A program made the translations under genes and the position numbers. A DNA stretch of 64,000 nt from Arthrobacter castelli DSM 16402. Its GTDB lineage: Bacteria; Actinomycetota; Actinomycetes; Actinomycetales; Micrococcaceae. This document shows, in pieces, positions 9,139 through 17,223 of the stretch. The stretch is taken from NCBI RefSeq assembly GCF_000430705.1, contig NZ_AUMN01000013.1, forward strand, positions 62,001-126,000. The letters are read 5' to 3'. Positions within the stretch are counted from its first letter, which is position 1. Each line of letters starts with the position of its first letter. Below the pieces are notes generated by a model, which was not told the DNA's origin, made no database searches, and was given only the letters and a program-made list of their open reading frames with translations.

Positions 9139-12100
9139 AGCCGGTTATACCCGTCGGTCCCACCAGCCGGAAGGCCCTCTATGTGCTGGGGCTGTTCGCG
9201 GCCCTGAAGGCGGCAGGGCTGGTCCTGCTTGCCCAGGCCGTTGCCGCGGGGATCGCCATGCTGGCCGGTGCCGGGGGCGACTGGACCGGCGTGCTGGCCG
9301 AAGGCGCCGCCGGTGCGCTGCTGCGGGCCGCTGCGGTGTGGGGATTGGAGTCGAGCGCCCAGCGCGCTGCCGCCGGGGTCAAGGAAGAGTTGCGGCACGG
9401 TTTAATCGGCCGGGTGATGGACGACGGCGGGACGGTGCCGTCGATGGGCACCGGAAGCCTCAGTGTGCTGGTCACCCGCGGGCTGGACGGGGTGGACAAC
9501 TACTTCGCCAAATACCTGCCCGCGCTGGTGACCTGCGCCGTTGTTCCCTTGCTGGTCGGTGCCCGGATCCTGTTCGCGGACTGGATCAGCGCCGTGGTGA
9601 TTGTGCTGACCGTGCCGCTGGTCCCGGTGTTTATGGTGCTGATCGGACTGCACACCCGGGACAACGTACGGCAGGCATCGGCGGCACTGGACCGGCTGTC
9701 CGAACACCTGCTGGAACTGGCCCGCGGCCTGCCCGTGCTGGTGGGACTCGGCCGGGCAGGCGCACAGACCCGGGCGCTGCGGGACGTGGCCCACCAGTAC
9801 CGGGTGAAAACCATGGAGACCCTGCGGGTTGCGTTCCTGTCCTCGCTGGCCCTGGAGCTGATTGCCACCATCTCGGTGGCAATCGTCGCCGTGTTCATCG
9901 GCGTCCGGCTGATTAACGGCGACATGAGCCTGGAGCTGGGACTGCTGGCGCTGATCCTCGCCCCCGAGTGCTACCAGCCGCTGCGCGAACTGGGTGCGGC
10001 CCACCATGCCAGTGAGGACGGGATCGACGCCTTGGGACGGTCCCGCCAGGTCACGGACGCTCCCCGCCCTCGCCGGCTGGTGCCCGATGGTGCGGATTCG
10101 GGCACCACCGGCGGCGGCGCTGATGCCGCTGCCGGTGCCGGCGGCTCCCACGCGGAAGCCGACACTGACGGCGGTGCGGGCAGCACCGCTGGTGCGGAGG
10201 GCTCTGCCGGCGACTTCCGGAGATCCACCGACTTCCCGGCTGACCTGGCCGTGCAATCGCTGACCATCAGGTACCACGGCCGGGCCATCCCCGCCGTCGA
10301 CCAGTTGGACTTCACCGTCGCCGCAGGCAGTATCGCCGCGTTGGCAGGCCCGAGCGGGTGTGGCAAAAGCTCCGTGTTGCATGTGCTGGCCGGCCTGCTC
10401 GGGGACGGTCCGGACTGCCATGTTGGTGGCACGGTCCGCGGTGTCCGGCCGGGAGCGACGGCATGGATTCCGCAGCACCCGGTGCTCACCGCCGGCACTG
10501 TGTGGGATGAGATCGGGATGTACTCCGCGCTGCCGGGCGAAGCCGAGCAGCGCACCGCAGCCCAGGCCGTGCTGGACCAGGTGGAATCAGCGCACTTGAT
10601 CGACGTTCCGACCGGCGAGTTGAGTCCCGGGGAACTGAGGCGCGTCGCCGTTGCCCGGGCGCTGGCGAGGGTCGAATACGCCGGTGCCGCGCTGGTGCTC
10701 GCCGACGAACCCACCGCTCACCTCGACGCGGACAGCGCCCGGGCGATCGAGATGGCGCTGTCCGGCCTGTGCGGACGTGCCACGGTGCTGCTGGTGGCGC
10801 ACAACGCGGCCACTCGGACCCTGGCGGACACCCTGATCCCGGTGGGGCATCGCGGCGCTGGCCCGGCCGAGTCTCCCGTGCCGGACGGTTCTCCGGCACC
10901 AACCACGACAGCCGCGGTGCCGGCCACGACGGTCGGCACCGCTCCGGCACCAGCGGTGGTGCCGGCCACAACGGCCACCGCAGCCGACCCGGCCACGGCT
11001 GCACCTGCCGATTCGCCGTCCGCCCCGCACCAAGGGCCAGCCGGAAATCCCGACGCCGCGGACCAAACGCACCGGGAACACCCTCGGCGGACCCAAGGAG
11101 ACCGACCGGCGGAGGCGCCCCGGCGACAATCGCTGGCCAGCAACATCTCCCTGCTCAAGCCATGGAGCGGGAACTTCTCCGCCGCACTGTTCTTCGGCTC
11201 CGGCTCCGCGCTGTTCGCCGTCGCCCTCACGGCCTTGTCGGGATGGCTGATTGTCCGGGCGAGCGAACAGCCGCCCATCATGTACCTGTTGACCGCGATC
11301 GTCGGAGTGCGGTTCTTTGGTATAGGCCGGTCTGTGCTGGGTTATTGGGAGCGGCTGCGGCTGCACGATGCCGTCTTCGCCAGCACCAACGCCCTGCGGT
11401 TGCGGCTGTGGAACGGGTTGCTGGAACGGCCCGCTGCCTGGCGGGTATTGGCACGCGGCGGCGCCGTGCTGGAGAAACTGGTCGGCGACGTGGATGAATT
11501 GCGCGATGCCGCGCCGCGCGCCGTCTTTGCCCCGATGGTGGGATTGGCGACGGCGGCAGCAGCCTGCACTGCCACCTGGCTGCTGGTCCCGGCCGGACTG
11601 CCGGTGCAGATCCTGCTGTCCGTGGTGTGCCTGGTCGTGTCACCGGCGTTGGTCCTGGCGGCGGACCGGGCAGCACGGCGGGCAACTGTCGAGCTGCGGG
11701 CCGGCATGCTGGAACAGACCTCACGCATGGTGTCGGCCGCCGCAGACCTGACGTCCAACAACGCCGCCGGCACCATCCGTTCGACCGTGTCCCGGCTGGA
11801 TGCGCGGCTCACCGCGGCGCTGCAGCGAAGCGCCTGGGCGCAGGGTCTGGCGAACGCAGTCACAGTGTTGGCGTGTTCGGCCAGTGCGCTGCTCATGTTC
11901 ACCGTCGTCGACGGCGTTGATCCGACGGTTGCCGCCGTCGTCGTACTGATGCAGTTGGGGCTCGTCGAGCCATTCTCGGCCGTCAATACCGCCGCACAGC
12001 AGTTCTCCGGCTGGCGTGCCGTGGGCGACCGGGTGATTGGCGAGTTGGGCAGCGACCGCGTCGAAGAGCAGGACACGACGTCGGACGAGAGCCGCGTGAC

Positions 12101-13031
12101 TGCCGCGGAGCGCGATGGCTCTCCGGCCAAGGACCGGGGCGGCTCTACGGCCCAGGGCGAGCAGGCAAAGGGGGAACCGGAAACCAGTACTGCACCCCTG
12201 GAACGGGTGGAAACACTCCAACTGCGGAACGCCTCCTACACCTACCCGGAACAGGAACGGCCGGTGTTTTCTTCACTATCATTGACCCTGCGCCGGGGGC
12301 ACTGGCTGGCGGTGACCGGACCTTCGGGCAGCGGAAAATCCACGCTGCTTGGAGTGCTGCTCGGTTTCCTCCCCCTGGCCGGCGGTGAATATTTGATCAA
12401 TGAGACCGCTGCCCGCCAGGAGCAATCAGGGAGCCGCCGGAAGGAACCGGGGCACCGCCGGAAGGAACCGAAAACCCGACAGGACGGCCCGAAAACGGTC
12501 AAGACCCTGCCGCAGATCGCCTGGTGTCCCCAGGAAGCACACCTGTTCAATTCCAGCATCCGGGCGAACCTGCTGCTGGCCCGCGGCGTGGACGCCCCTC
12601 CCGCGGACAGCGAGATCCATGCTGCCCTTGAACAGGTCGGGCTCGGCGCGTTCATCGCCCAGCTGCCGGAGGGCCTGGACACCAGGATCGGGCCGGGCGG
12701 CGCCTGGCTGTCCGGCGGGCAGCGGCAGCGGCTCGCGGTCGCTCGCGCGCTGCTGACTCAAGCCGACGTCGTACTGCTGGACGAGCCCACCGCCCACTTG
12801 GACCGCGAGTCGGCGACCGCACTACTGGCCGACCTGCGCCGCGGCTTGTCCGGCAAATCCGTGGTGATGGTCACCCACCACCCGCAGGACGCGGCGGTGT
12901 GCGACGAAGAACTGCTGCTGGACGGCGGGGCACCGTACTCCTTGGATTCTGTGGGGCCGTCCGGTTCCGTCAGGACCTCGGATCCTTCGGGGACCCCGGA
13001 TCCTGCTCCGCTTGGGGTGTTTGCATCCTGA
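9135..13031 (+). CDS. cydDC: Fused CydD-CydC ABC transporter for cytochrome bd assembly
   Basis: This 1298-residue protein joins CydD and CydC, two ABC half-transporters needed for cytochrome bd assembly, and is therefore a single-chain version of the heterodimer. Half one has a membrane domain (about 10-330) and an ATPase with Walker A GPSGCGKSS near residue 405 and Walker B VLADEPTAHLD; its signature is LSPGELRRV rather than LSGGE. Half two has a membrane domain (about 685-970) and an ATPase with GPSGSGKST near 1062, LSGGQRQR and VVLLDEPTAHLD. Long Ala/Thr/Pro- and charge-rich linkers lie at about 315-375, 575-665 and 975-1020, with a short one near 1095. The ATG at 9135 is preferred over an in-frame start at 9063 because of the ATGA overlap with cydB. 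Confidence 0.93.
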   Translation: MKPVIPVGPTSRKALYVLGLFAALKAAGLVLLAQAVAAGIAMLAGAGGDWTGVLAEGAAGALLRAAAVWGLESSAQRAAAGVKEELRHGLIGRVMDDGGTVPSMGTGSLSVLVTRGLDGVDNYFAKYLPALVTCAVVPLLVGARILFADWISAVVIVLTVPLVPVFMVLIGLHTRDNVRQASAALDRLSEHLLELARGLPVLVGLGRAGAQTRALRDVAHQYRVKTMETLRVAFLSSLALELIATISVAIVAVFIGVRLINGDMSLELGLLALILAPECYQPLRELGAAHHASEDGIDALGRSRQVTDAPRPRRLVPDGADSGTTGGGADAAAGAGGSHAEADTDGGAGSTAGAEGSAGDFRRSTDFPADLAVQSLTIRYHGRAIPAVDQLDFTVAAGSIAALAGPSGCGKSSVLHVLAGLLGDGPDCHVGGTVRGVRPGATAWIPQHPVLTAGTVWDEIGMYSALPGEAEQRTAAQAVLDQVESAHLIDVPTGELSPGELRRVAVARALARVEYAGAALVLADEPTAHLDADSARAIEMALSGLCGRATVLLVAHNAATRTLADTLIPVGHRGAGPAESPVPDGSPAPTTTAAVPATTVGTAPAPAVVPATTATAADPATAAPADSPSAPHQGPAGNPDAADQTHREHPRRTQGDRPAEAPRRQSLASNISLLKPWSGNFSAALFFGSGSALFAVALTALSGWLIVRASEQPPIMYLLTAIVGVRFFGIGRSVLGYWERLRLHDAVFASTNALRLRLWNGLLERPAAWRVLARGGAVLEKLVGDVDELRDAAPRAVFAPMVGLATAAAACTATWLLVPAGLPVQILLSVVCLVVSPALVLAADRAARRATVELRAGMLEQTSRMVSAAADLTSNNAAGTIRSTVSRLDARLTAALQRSAWAQGLANAVTVLACSASALLMFTVVDGVDPTVAAVVVLMQLGLVEPFSAVNTAAQQFSGWRAVGDRVIGELGSDRVEEQDTTSDESRVTAAERDGSPAKDRGGSTAQGEQAKGEPETSTAPLERVETLQLRNASYTYPEQERPVFSSLSLTLRRGHWLAVTGPSGSGKSTLLGVLLGFLPLAGGEYLINETAARQEQSGSRRKEPGHRRKEPKTRQDGPKTVKTLPQIAWCPQEAHLFNSSIRANLLLARGVDAPPADSEIHAALEQVGLGAFIAQLPEGLDTRIGPGGAWLSGGQRQRLAVARALLTQADVVLLDEPTAHLDRESATALLADLRRGLSGKSVVMVTHHPQDAAVCDEELLLDGGAPYSLDSVGPSGSVRTSDPSGTPDPAPLGVFAS

Positions 13032-13109
13032 GCGCGCACGATGCAAAGTCCCCGATCGCAGCAGGCCCCACCCCGGCCGACCGGGGTAGCGCCGGGTCCT
13101 TCCACTTCC

Positions 13110-13165
13110 CTCCGGTTTGGGACATCCTGCCGCCGGCGCCGCCGGTCAGATGTCCCAAACCGGAG
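13110..13165. repeat. Palindromic dispersed element, copy 1
   Basis: Seventeen-base arms at 13110-13126 and 13149-13165 are exact inverted complements (ending TTTGGGACATC and starting GATGTCCCAAA) around a GC-rich 22-base loop. The element lies between the convergent 3' ends of cydDC and fdhD. Its reverse complement matches 51044-51101 over most of 60 bases, so it is a repeated element and not only a local terminator. Confidence 0.8.
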
Positions 13166-13287
13166 CGAAACGAAAAGGGAGCGGCCTACGCGCTGGTATG
13201 GCCGGCGATCAGTCCAGCCGGCGCCAGTCCGAGCCCACGGTCAGTCCCGGCATCAGTCCTCGCCAGCGGTCAGTCCCAGCCCCGCGC

Positions 13288-14124
13288 TCAGTCCTCGTCG
13301 GCGTGGATCCGGTCCGCGCGGGTGTAGGCGTTCAAACTGGTCCCCCGGCTGAACCCGACCAGGGTCATCCCCACCGAACCGGCCAGGTCCACGGCAAGCG
13401 AGGACGGGGCGCTGACGGCGGCGAGCGCCGGGATGCCGGCCAGGTACGCCTTCTGCACCAGCTCGAAGGAGGCCCGTCCCGAGACTTGCAGCACGGTCCG
13501 GTCCAGCGGCAGCCGCCCCTCGCGCAGCGCCCACCCGATCAGTTTGTCCACGGCATTGTGCCGGCCGACGTCCTCGCGCAGGCACAGCAATTCGCCGTCG
13601 GCGGTGAAGAGTCCGGCCGCATGGACGCCTCCGGTGCGGTCGAAGACCTTCTGCCGTTCGCGCAGCGCGTCGGGCAGCCCGGCGAGCACTTCCAGGTCGA
13701 TCCGCAGCGGATCCGGCTCAATCTCGAAACGCGAGGTCCGCTGTACCGCATCGATCGACGCCGTGCCGCAAATGCCGCAGGAGCTGCTGGTGTAGACGTG
13801 GCGGGCCAGATCCGTGTCGGGCGGCTCCACCCCGGCGGCCAGCTGCGCTTCAATCACGTTGAACGTCTGCCGACCGAACTCGTCTTCGCCGGCACAGTAG
13901 CGCATCGTGGCCAAGTCCCCTGCAGCGCCAATGATCGATTCCGAGACGAGGAAGCCGGCCACCAGGTCGAAGTCATCGCCCGGGGTGCGCATGGTGACCG
14001 AGAACGGCGTGCCGTCCACCCGGATCTCCAACGGCTCCTCGGCGGCGGTGGTATCCACGCGGGCCCGGGCCGGACCGCCGACGGTGAACTTCGTCAGCTT
14101 GACCCGCTGCGTCACTCTGCCCAT
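13288..14124 (-). CDS. fdhD: Formate dehydrogenase accessory sulfurtransferase FdhD
   Basis: FdhD (278 residues) transfers sulfur from a cysteine desulfurase to the molybdenum cofactor and is needed for active formate dehydrogenase. The sulfur-carrying cysteine pair is visible in SSSCGICGTASI near the middle. Other family blocks are GDDFDLVAGFLVSE, the cofactor-binding segment REDVGRHNAVDKLIG and VSGRASFELVQKA. It lies 21 bp after moeA in the same direction, completing a molybdenum-cofactor operon. No formate dehydrogenase subunit gene is in the window, so its client is presumably elsewhere. Confidence 0.95.
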   Translation of the reverse strand: MGRVTQRVKLTKFTVGGPARARVDTTAAEEPLEIRVDGTPFSVTMRTPGDDFDLVAGFLVSESIIGAAGDLATMRYCAGEDEFGRQTFNVIEAQLAAGVEPPDTDLARHVYTSSSCGICGTASIDAVQRTSRFEIEPDPLRIDLEVLAGLPDALRERQKVFDRTGGVHAAGLFTADGELLCLREDVGRHNAVDKLIGWALREGRLPLDRTVLQVSGRASFELVQKAYLAGIPALAAVSAPSSLAVDLAGSVGMTLVGFSRGTSLNAYTRADRIHADED

Positions 14125-14145
14125 TGTTCCTCCTGCGGAGCTGCC

Positions 14146-15354
14146 TTACTCAGTTGGGATCTTCCACGGCAACGGGATCGTCGTCGTGGTCTGTCCGGCG
14201 CCGATCCCCTCGGACGGTATCACCATGACGCCGTCGGCCGTCGCCAGTCCGCGCATCATCCCGGACCCCTGCCAGGGAGAAGGCACCGCCATGCCGTCGG
14301 CCAGCATAAAGGAGATCAACCGGTCGCGGCCGGGCAGTCCGGCTATGTCCTGGCCGACGACGACGGCGCCCAGCAGCGGCTGCGGCGCGCCTTGGATGCC
14401 TGCCAGCAAGGGCCTGACCAGTGTCAGCACCGTCATCATGGCCGCCAACGGGTTGCCTGGCAGTCCCACCAGGTAACGTCCGTCCTGCAGCAGGGCCAGC
14501 AGGCCGGGGTGGCCGGGCCGGATGGAGAGCCCGTCGATGAGGATGTCGGCTTCCAGTTCATTCAACGCGGCTCGCAGGTGGTCGGCGTCGGAGATGCCGG
14601 TACCGCCGGTGGTGATGACGACGTCGGCGGCAGCTTCGCGGATAGAGGCCACCGTGCTGGCCTGGCCGGCCAGAGCCTGCACCACGTGGTGCAGGTTGTC
14701 CGAAATCCGGTGCCGGGCGACGACATGTCCACCGAGCATCGCGATGAATTCCGGCAACTGCGGCCCAAACGTATCGCGCACCTGCCCCGGTTCCGGGATC
14801 CCGGATTCAACCACTTCGTCTCCGGTCAGCACCAGCGCCACCTGCGGCATACGCAAAGTGGGCAAATCGTCGTGCCCGCAGACGGCGGCCAGCGCCACGT
14901 GGGCCGGGGATATCACGGTTCCGGCAGGCAGGATGGTTTCGCCCTTTGACGCTTCTTCGCCCGCAGGGCGGATGTGCTGGCCCGGCTCGGGTTCGCCGGG
15001 CCGGGCCTGGTCATTGAGAAGCAGCATGGCTTCGTCGATGCGTGCATGTTCGCTGCGCAGCACGGACGTCGCGCCACCGGGTATCAGTCCGCCGGTGACA
15101 ATGGAACATGCCTGGCCCGGCTCCAGTTCGCGGGCATCCTCGCGCAGCTCCCATGGACCGTGTCCGCAGACGGCCCATCCGTCCATCGCCGCGGAATCAT
15201 AGTGCGGCACTTCGATCAAGGCCGGCATGTCCTCGGCCAGCGTGTGGCCGATAGTGTCGGCCAACGGCAGGCTCTGCGGAACTTTGGACTCCGGGATGCG
15301 GAAGGCGTGGTCGAACGCCTCGCTCCACGTCGGGCCGGCCAGCCGGTCAGTCAT
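14146..15354 (-). CDS. moeA: Molybdopterin molybdotransferase MoeA
   Basis: MoeA (402 residues) inserts molybdate into adenylated molybdopterin in the cytosol. The N-terminal domain holds the conserved YDSAAMDGWAV, the central domain has VVITTGGTGISDADHLRAAL, and GLPGNPLAAMMT lies before the C-terminal beta domain. GGAGGAG precedes the ATG at 15354, which overlaps the stop of the DUF6457 gene (ATGA). Actinobacteria often carry several moeA copies, so this one may be dedicated to the formate dehydrogenase branch together with fdhD. Confidence 0.95.
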   Translation of the reverse strand: MTDRLAGPTWSEAFDHAFRIPESKVPQSLPLADTIGHTLAEDMPALIEVPHYDSAAMDGWAVCGHGPWELREDARELEPGQACSIVTGGLIPGGATSVLRSEHARIDEAMLLLNDQARPGEPEPGQHIRPAGEEASKGETILPAGTVISPAHVALAAVCGHDDLPTLRMPQVALVLTGDEVVESGIPEPGQVRDTFGPQLPEFIAMLGGHVVARHRISDNLHHVVQALAGQASTVASIREAAADVVITTGGTGISDADHLRAALNELEADILIDGLSIRPGHPGLLALLQDGRYLVGLPGNPLAAMMTVLTLVRPLLAGIQGAPQPLLGAVVVGQDIAGLPGRDRLISFMLADGMAVPSPWQGSGMMRGLATADGVMVIPSEGIGAGQTTTTIPLPWKIPTE

Positions 15355-15857
15355 CGCCGCTCCTCCCCTTCCGGCCTGTCCGGCCCGTCCGAGCCGTCAG
15401 AGCCGTCAGAGCCGTCAGAGAGGGCTTCCGGCCAGAATGTGGCCTGCACCGCCTCCTGGGCCTGTGCGGCCGAGGCCCCCTCGCCTTCCGTATCCAGTCC
15501 GCTGCGGCGCGCGGATGTCCGGGCGGCGCGACGACCTGTGGCCTGCCGCCCGGGCTCTGTGTCGCTGGATCCGCCGTCAGCTGCTTCGTTGCCGTCACGG
15601 GCGCGGACCAGCCGCCGCGCCACGGCACCGGCTGACGTCATGGCCACCCTGTCCGAAGCCTGATCCGTCGCGGAAGCACATCCGGCGGCGAACCCGACGA
15701 TAAAGGTGGTCAGCGGAGCCGCGGGACGGACCACGCCGTGGGCAGCTTCCCCGGCGAGGCTGAGGACATCATCGATATCGATTTCAAGGCCCTCCAGCTC
15801 CAAGGCAGTGACCAGTTCGTGACACCACGACTCGAGGACTTCCTGCTGATCGGACAT
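15351..15857 (-). CDS. DUF6457 domain protein with disordered tail
   Basis: This 168-residue protein has a helical N-terminal domain (SWCHELVTALELEG to GFAAGCASA, about residues 8-65) that matches DUF6457, which in actinobacteria occurs beside or fused to MobA. The rest is a low-complexity, charged tail ending in Ser-Asp-Gly repeats encoded by a 9-bp tandem repeat at about 15391-15420. The frame opens at 15863, but AAGGAG sits 6 bases before the ATG at 15857, which is therefore the likely start. It lies between mobA and moeA and overlaps moeA by 4 bases, so a role in cofactor synthesis or handover is inferred only from position. Confidence 0.75.
   Translation of the reverse strand: MSDQQEVLESWCHELVTALELEGLEIDIDDVLSLAGEAAHGVVRPAAPLTTFIVGFAAGCASATDQASDRVAMTSAGAVARRLVRARDGNEAADGGSSDTEPGRQATGRRAARTSARRSGLDTEGEGASAAQAQEAVQATFWPEALSDGSDGSDGSDGPDRPEGEERR
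15391..15420. repeat. 9-bp tandem repeat (GAGCCGTCA)
   Basis: GAGCCGTCA is repeated just over three times in the 3' part of the DUF6457 gene and encodes the Ser-Asp-Gly run of its tail. Such coding microsatellites vary in length without shifting the frame. Confidence 0.8.
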
Positions 15858-15918
15858 GACCATCTCCTTAACTTAAGCCGGCGTGGAACCCGTGCCGGCT
15901 GCGCCGCCCGCCTCCGGC

Positions 15919-16551
15919 TCAGCCCGGACCGCGGATGCCGAAGGTCCGGGCATCCTCCCACGTATCAATGTCCTGGGTGGCCGGGGCCGAAACCGGAACT
16001 GGCACTACTTGCAGACTAGCAACCAGCCGGAAGACTGACATCCCCGCCAGCTGTGAATGTGCTCCACGTTCGCGCACAGCACCGTCCAACGCACGGGTTT
16101 CGTACAGTGCTGCAAGCGGTTGCAGCTTGTCCGACCCGTCTTGGGCCATCAAGGCCGACGCCGGAGCGCCGTCCTGCCGCAAGGACGCGGCCACGTCCAG
16201 CAGCCGCTGCACCGTCGAGCCGACATATGGCATATCGCAGGCCAGCACTGCCGTGTATTCGGCACGTCCGGCATGGGTTCGAAGGGCAGCGAGACCCGCA
16301 GCGATGGCAGCGGCAGGTCCGGCGTAAGGTGGATCTTCGCGTGCCTGCAGCACTGACGCCGGCAGCCCGGCACCAGGTGCGGGGCCGACGACGACGGTCT
16401 GCCCCGCGCCGGAAACAGCCTGCAGGGTGCGCTGCAGCAAGGTCGATCCGTCGAACTCCAGCGACGCTTTATCGACTCCGCCCAGCCTCGAGGAGCGTCC
16501 ACCGGCCAGCACCACGGCGTCGAACCGGACCGGTTCCGGCTCAGGCGGCAT
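15919..16551 (-). CDS. mobA: Molybdenum cofactor guanylyltransferase MobA
   Basis: This 210-residue nucleotidyltransferase attaches GMP to molybdopterin. The N-terminal GTP-binding loop is VVLAGGRSSRLGGVDK with the catalytic lysine near residue 24, followed by YTAVLACDMPYVG, which carries the metal-binding aspartate of the family. It ends with DIDTWEDARTFG. The open frame runs 70 codons further upstream through the HNH gene, but the protein family starts at the ATG at 16551, which overlaps the end of the HNH gene by 11 bp. It is the first molybdenum-cofactor gene of the operon. Confidence 0.9.
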   Translation of the reverse strand: MPPEPEPVRFDAVVLAGGRSSRLGGVDKASLEFDGSTLLQRTLQAVSGAGQTVVVGPAPGAGLPASVLQAREDPPYAGPAAAIAAGLAALRTHAGRAEYTAVLACDMPYVGSTVQRLLDVAASLRQDGAPASALMAQDGSDKLQPLAALYETRALDGAVRERGAHSQLAGMSVFRLVASLQVVPVPVSAPATQDIDTWEDARTFGIRGPG

Positions 16552-17035
16552 GGGTGAGGAATTCCGTCCACTGCGGCGCCGGACGCTCCAGTTCCTTGAT
16601 CCGCCATTGCGGTCCGCGCGGGGGTTTGGGCACCACGCGCAGGTCCCAGCCCATTTGGGCGAGGGTGTGATCATCCTTGGCGTTGTTGCACCGGAGGCAG
16701 CAGGCGACAAGGTTCTCCCAGGACTCCCCGCCGCCGCGGGATTTCGGCTGGATATGGTCAATGGTGCTGGCGGGTTTTCCGCAATAACCGCACAGGTGGT
16801 TGTCCCGGCGCAGCACTCCGCGGCGGGTCACGGCGGCACCATCGCGGTAGGGAACCTTGACGTACCGGTTGAGCAATATGACGGACGGACGGCCCAGAAT
16901 TTCGCCGGGACCGATGACGGGTTCGCCGGCTTCCGCGATCGTGCTGGCCTTGCCATCGAGCACAAGAACGATCGCCCGGCGGAAGGTGACAACCGCCAGC
17001 GGCTCATATCCAGCATTTAGAACGAGAGTGCGCAT
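16541..17035 (-). CDS. HNH endonuclease family protein
   Basis: This is a 164-residue actinobacterial HNH protein. The N-terminal MRTLVLNAGYEPLAVV and RAIVLVLDGKA are the usual leader of this group. The nuclease core has two zinc-binding CxxC pairs (CGYCGK and CLRCNNAKDD) around the HNH-type DHIQPKSRGG. Members are widespread single-copy chromosomal genes and are not tied to phage. GAGG lies 7 bases before the ATG at 17035; an ATG two codons upstream is too close to it. The gene overlaps mobA by 11 bp, so it heads the same transcript. Its cellular role is unknown. Confidence 0.85.
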   Translation of the reverse strand: MRTLVLNAGYEPLAVVTFRRAIVLVLDGKASTIAEAGEPVIGPGEILGRPSVILLNRYVKVPYRDGAAVTRRGVLRRDNHLCGYCGKPASTIDHIQPKSRGGGESWENLVACCLRCNNAKDDHTLAQMGWDLRVVPKPPRGPQWRIKELERPAPQWTEFLTHAA

Positions 17036-17154
17036 GCACATACCTCTTCGCGCCGGACCCGCGCGCATCCCGGTCGCTGGCCGGACGTTACGCCCTGGTC
17101 GTGGATCAACATGCCAAGAGTAAACGACCGCCGGGCGGGTTTGCCAATCACACG

Positions 17155-17186
17155 CCGGAGGCCCCCGCCGCAGCGGGCGCCTCCGG
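17155..17186 (-). terminator. GC-rich hairpin after the NlpC/P60 gene pair
   Basis: CCGGAGGC at 17155 pairs with GCCTCCGG ending at 17186. It lies just past the stop of the NlpC/P60 gene at 17224 and before the HNH gene, both on the minus strand. No U-run follows, as is common in GC-rich actinobacteria. Confidence 0.6.
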
Positions 17187-17223
17187 TCAAAGCGTAATAC
17201 GGTGCGCCGACGACGCGCCGTGG

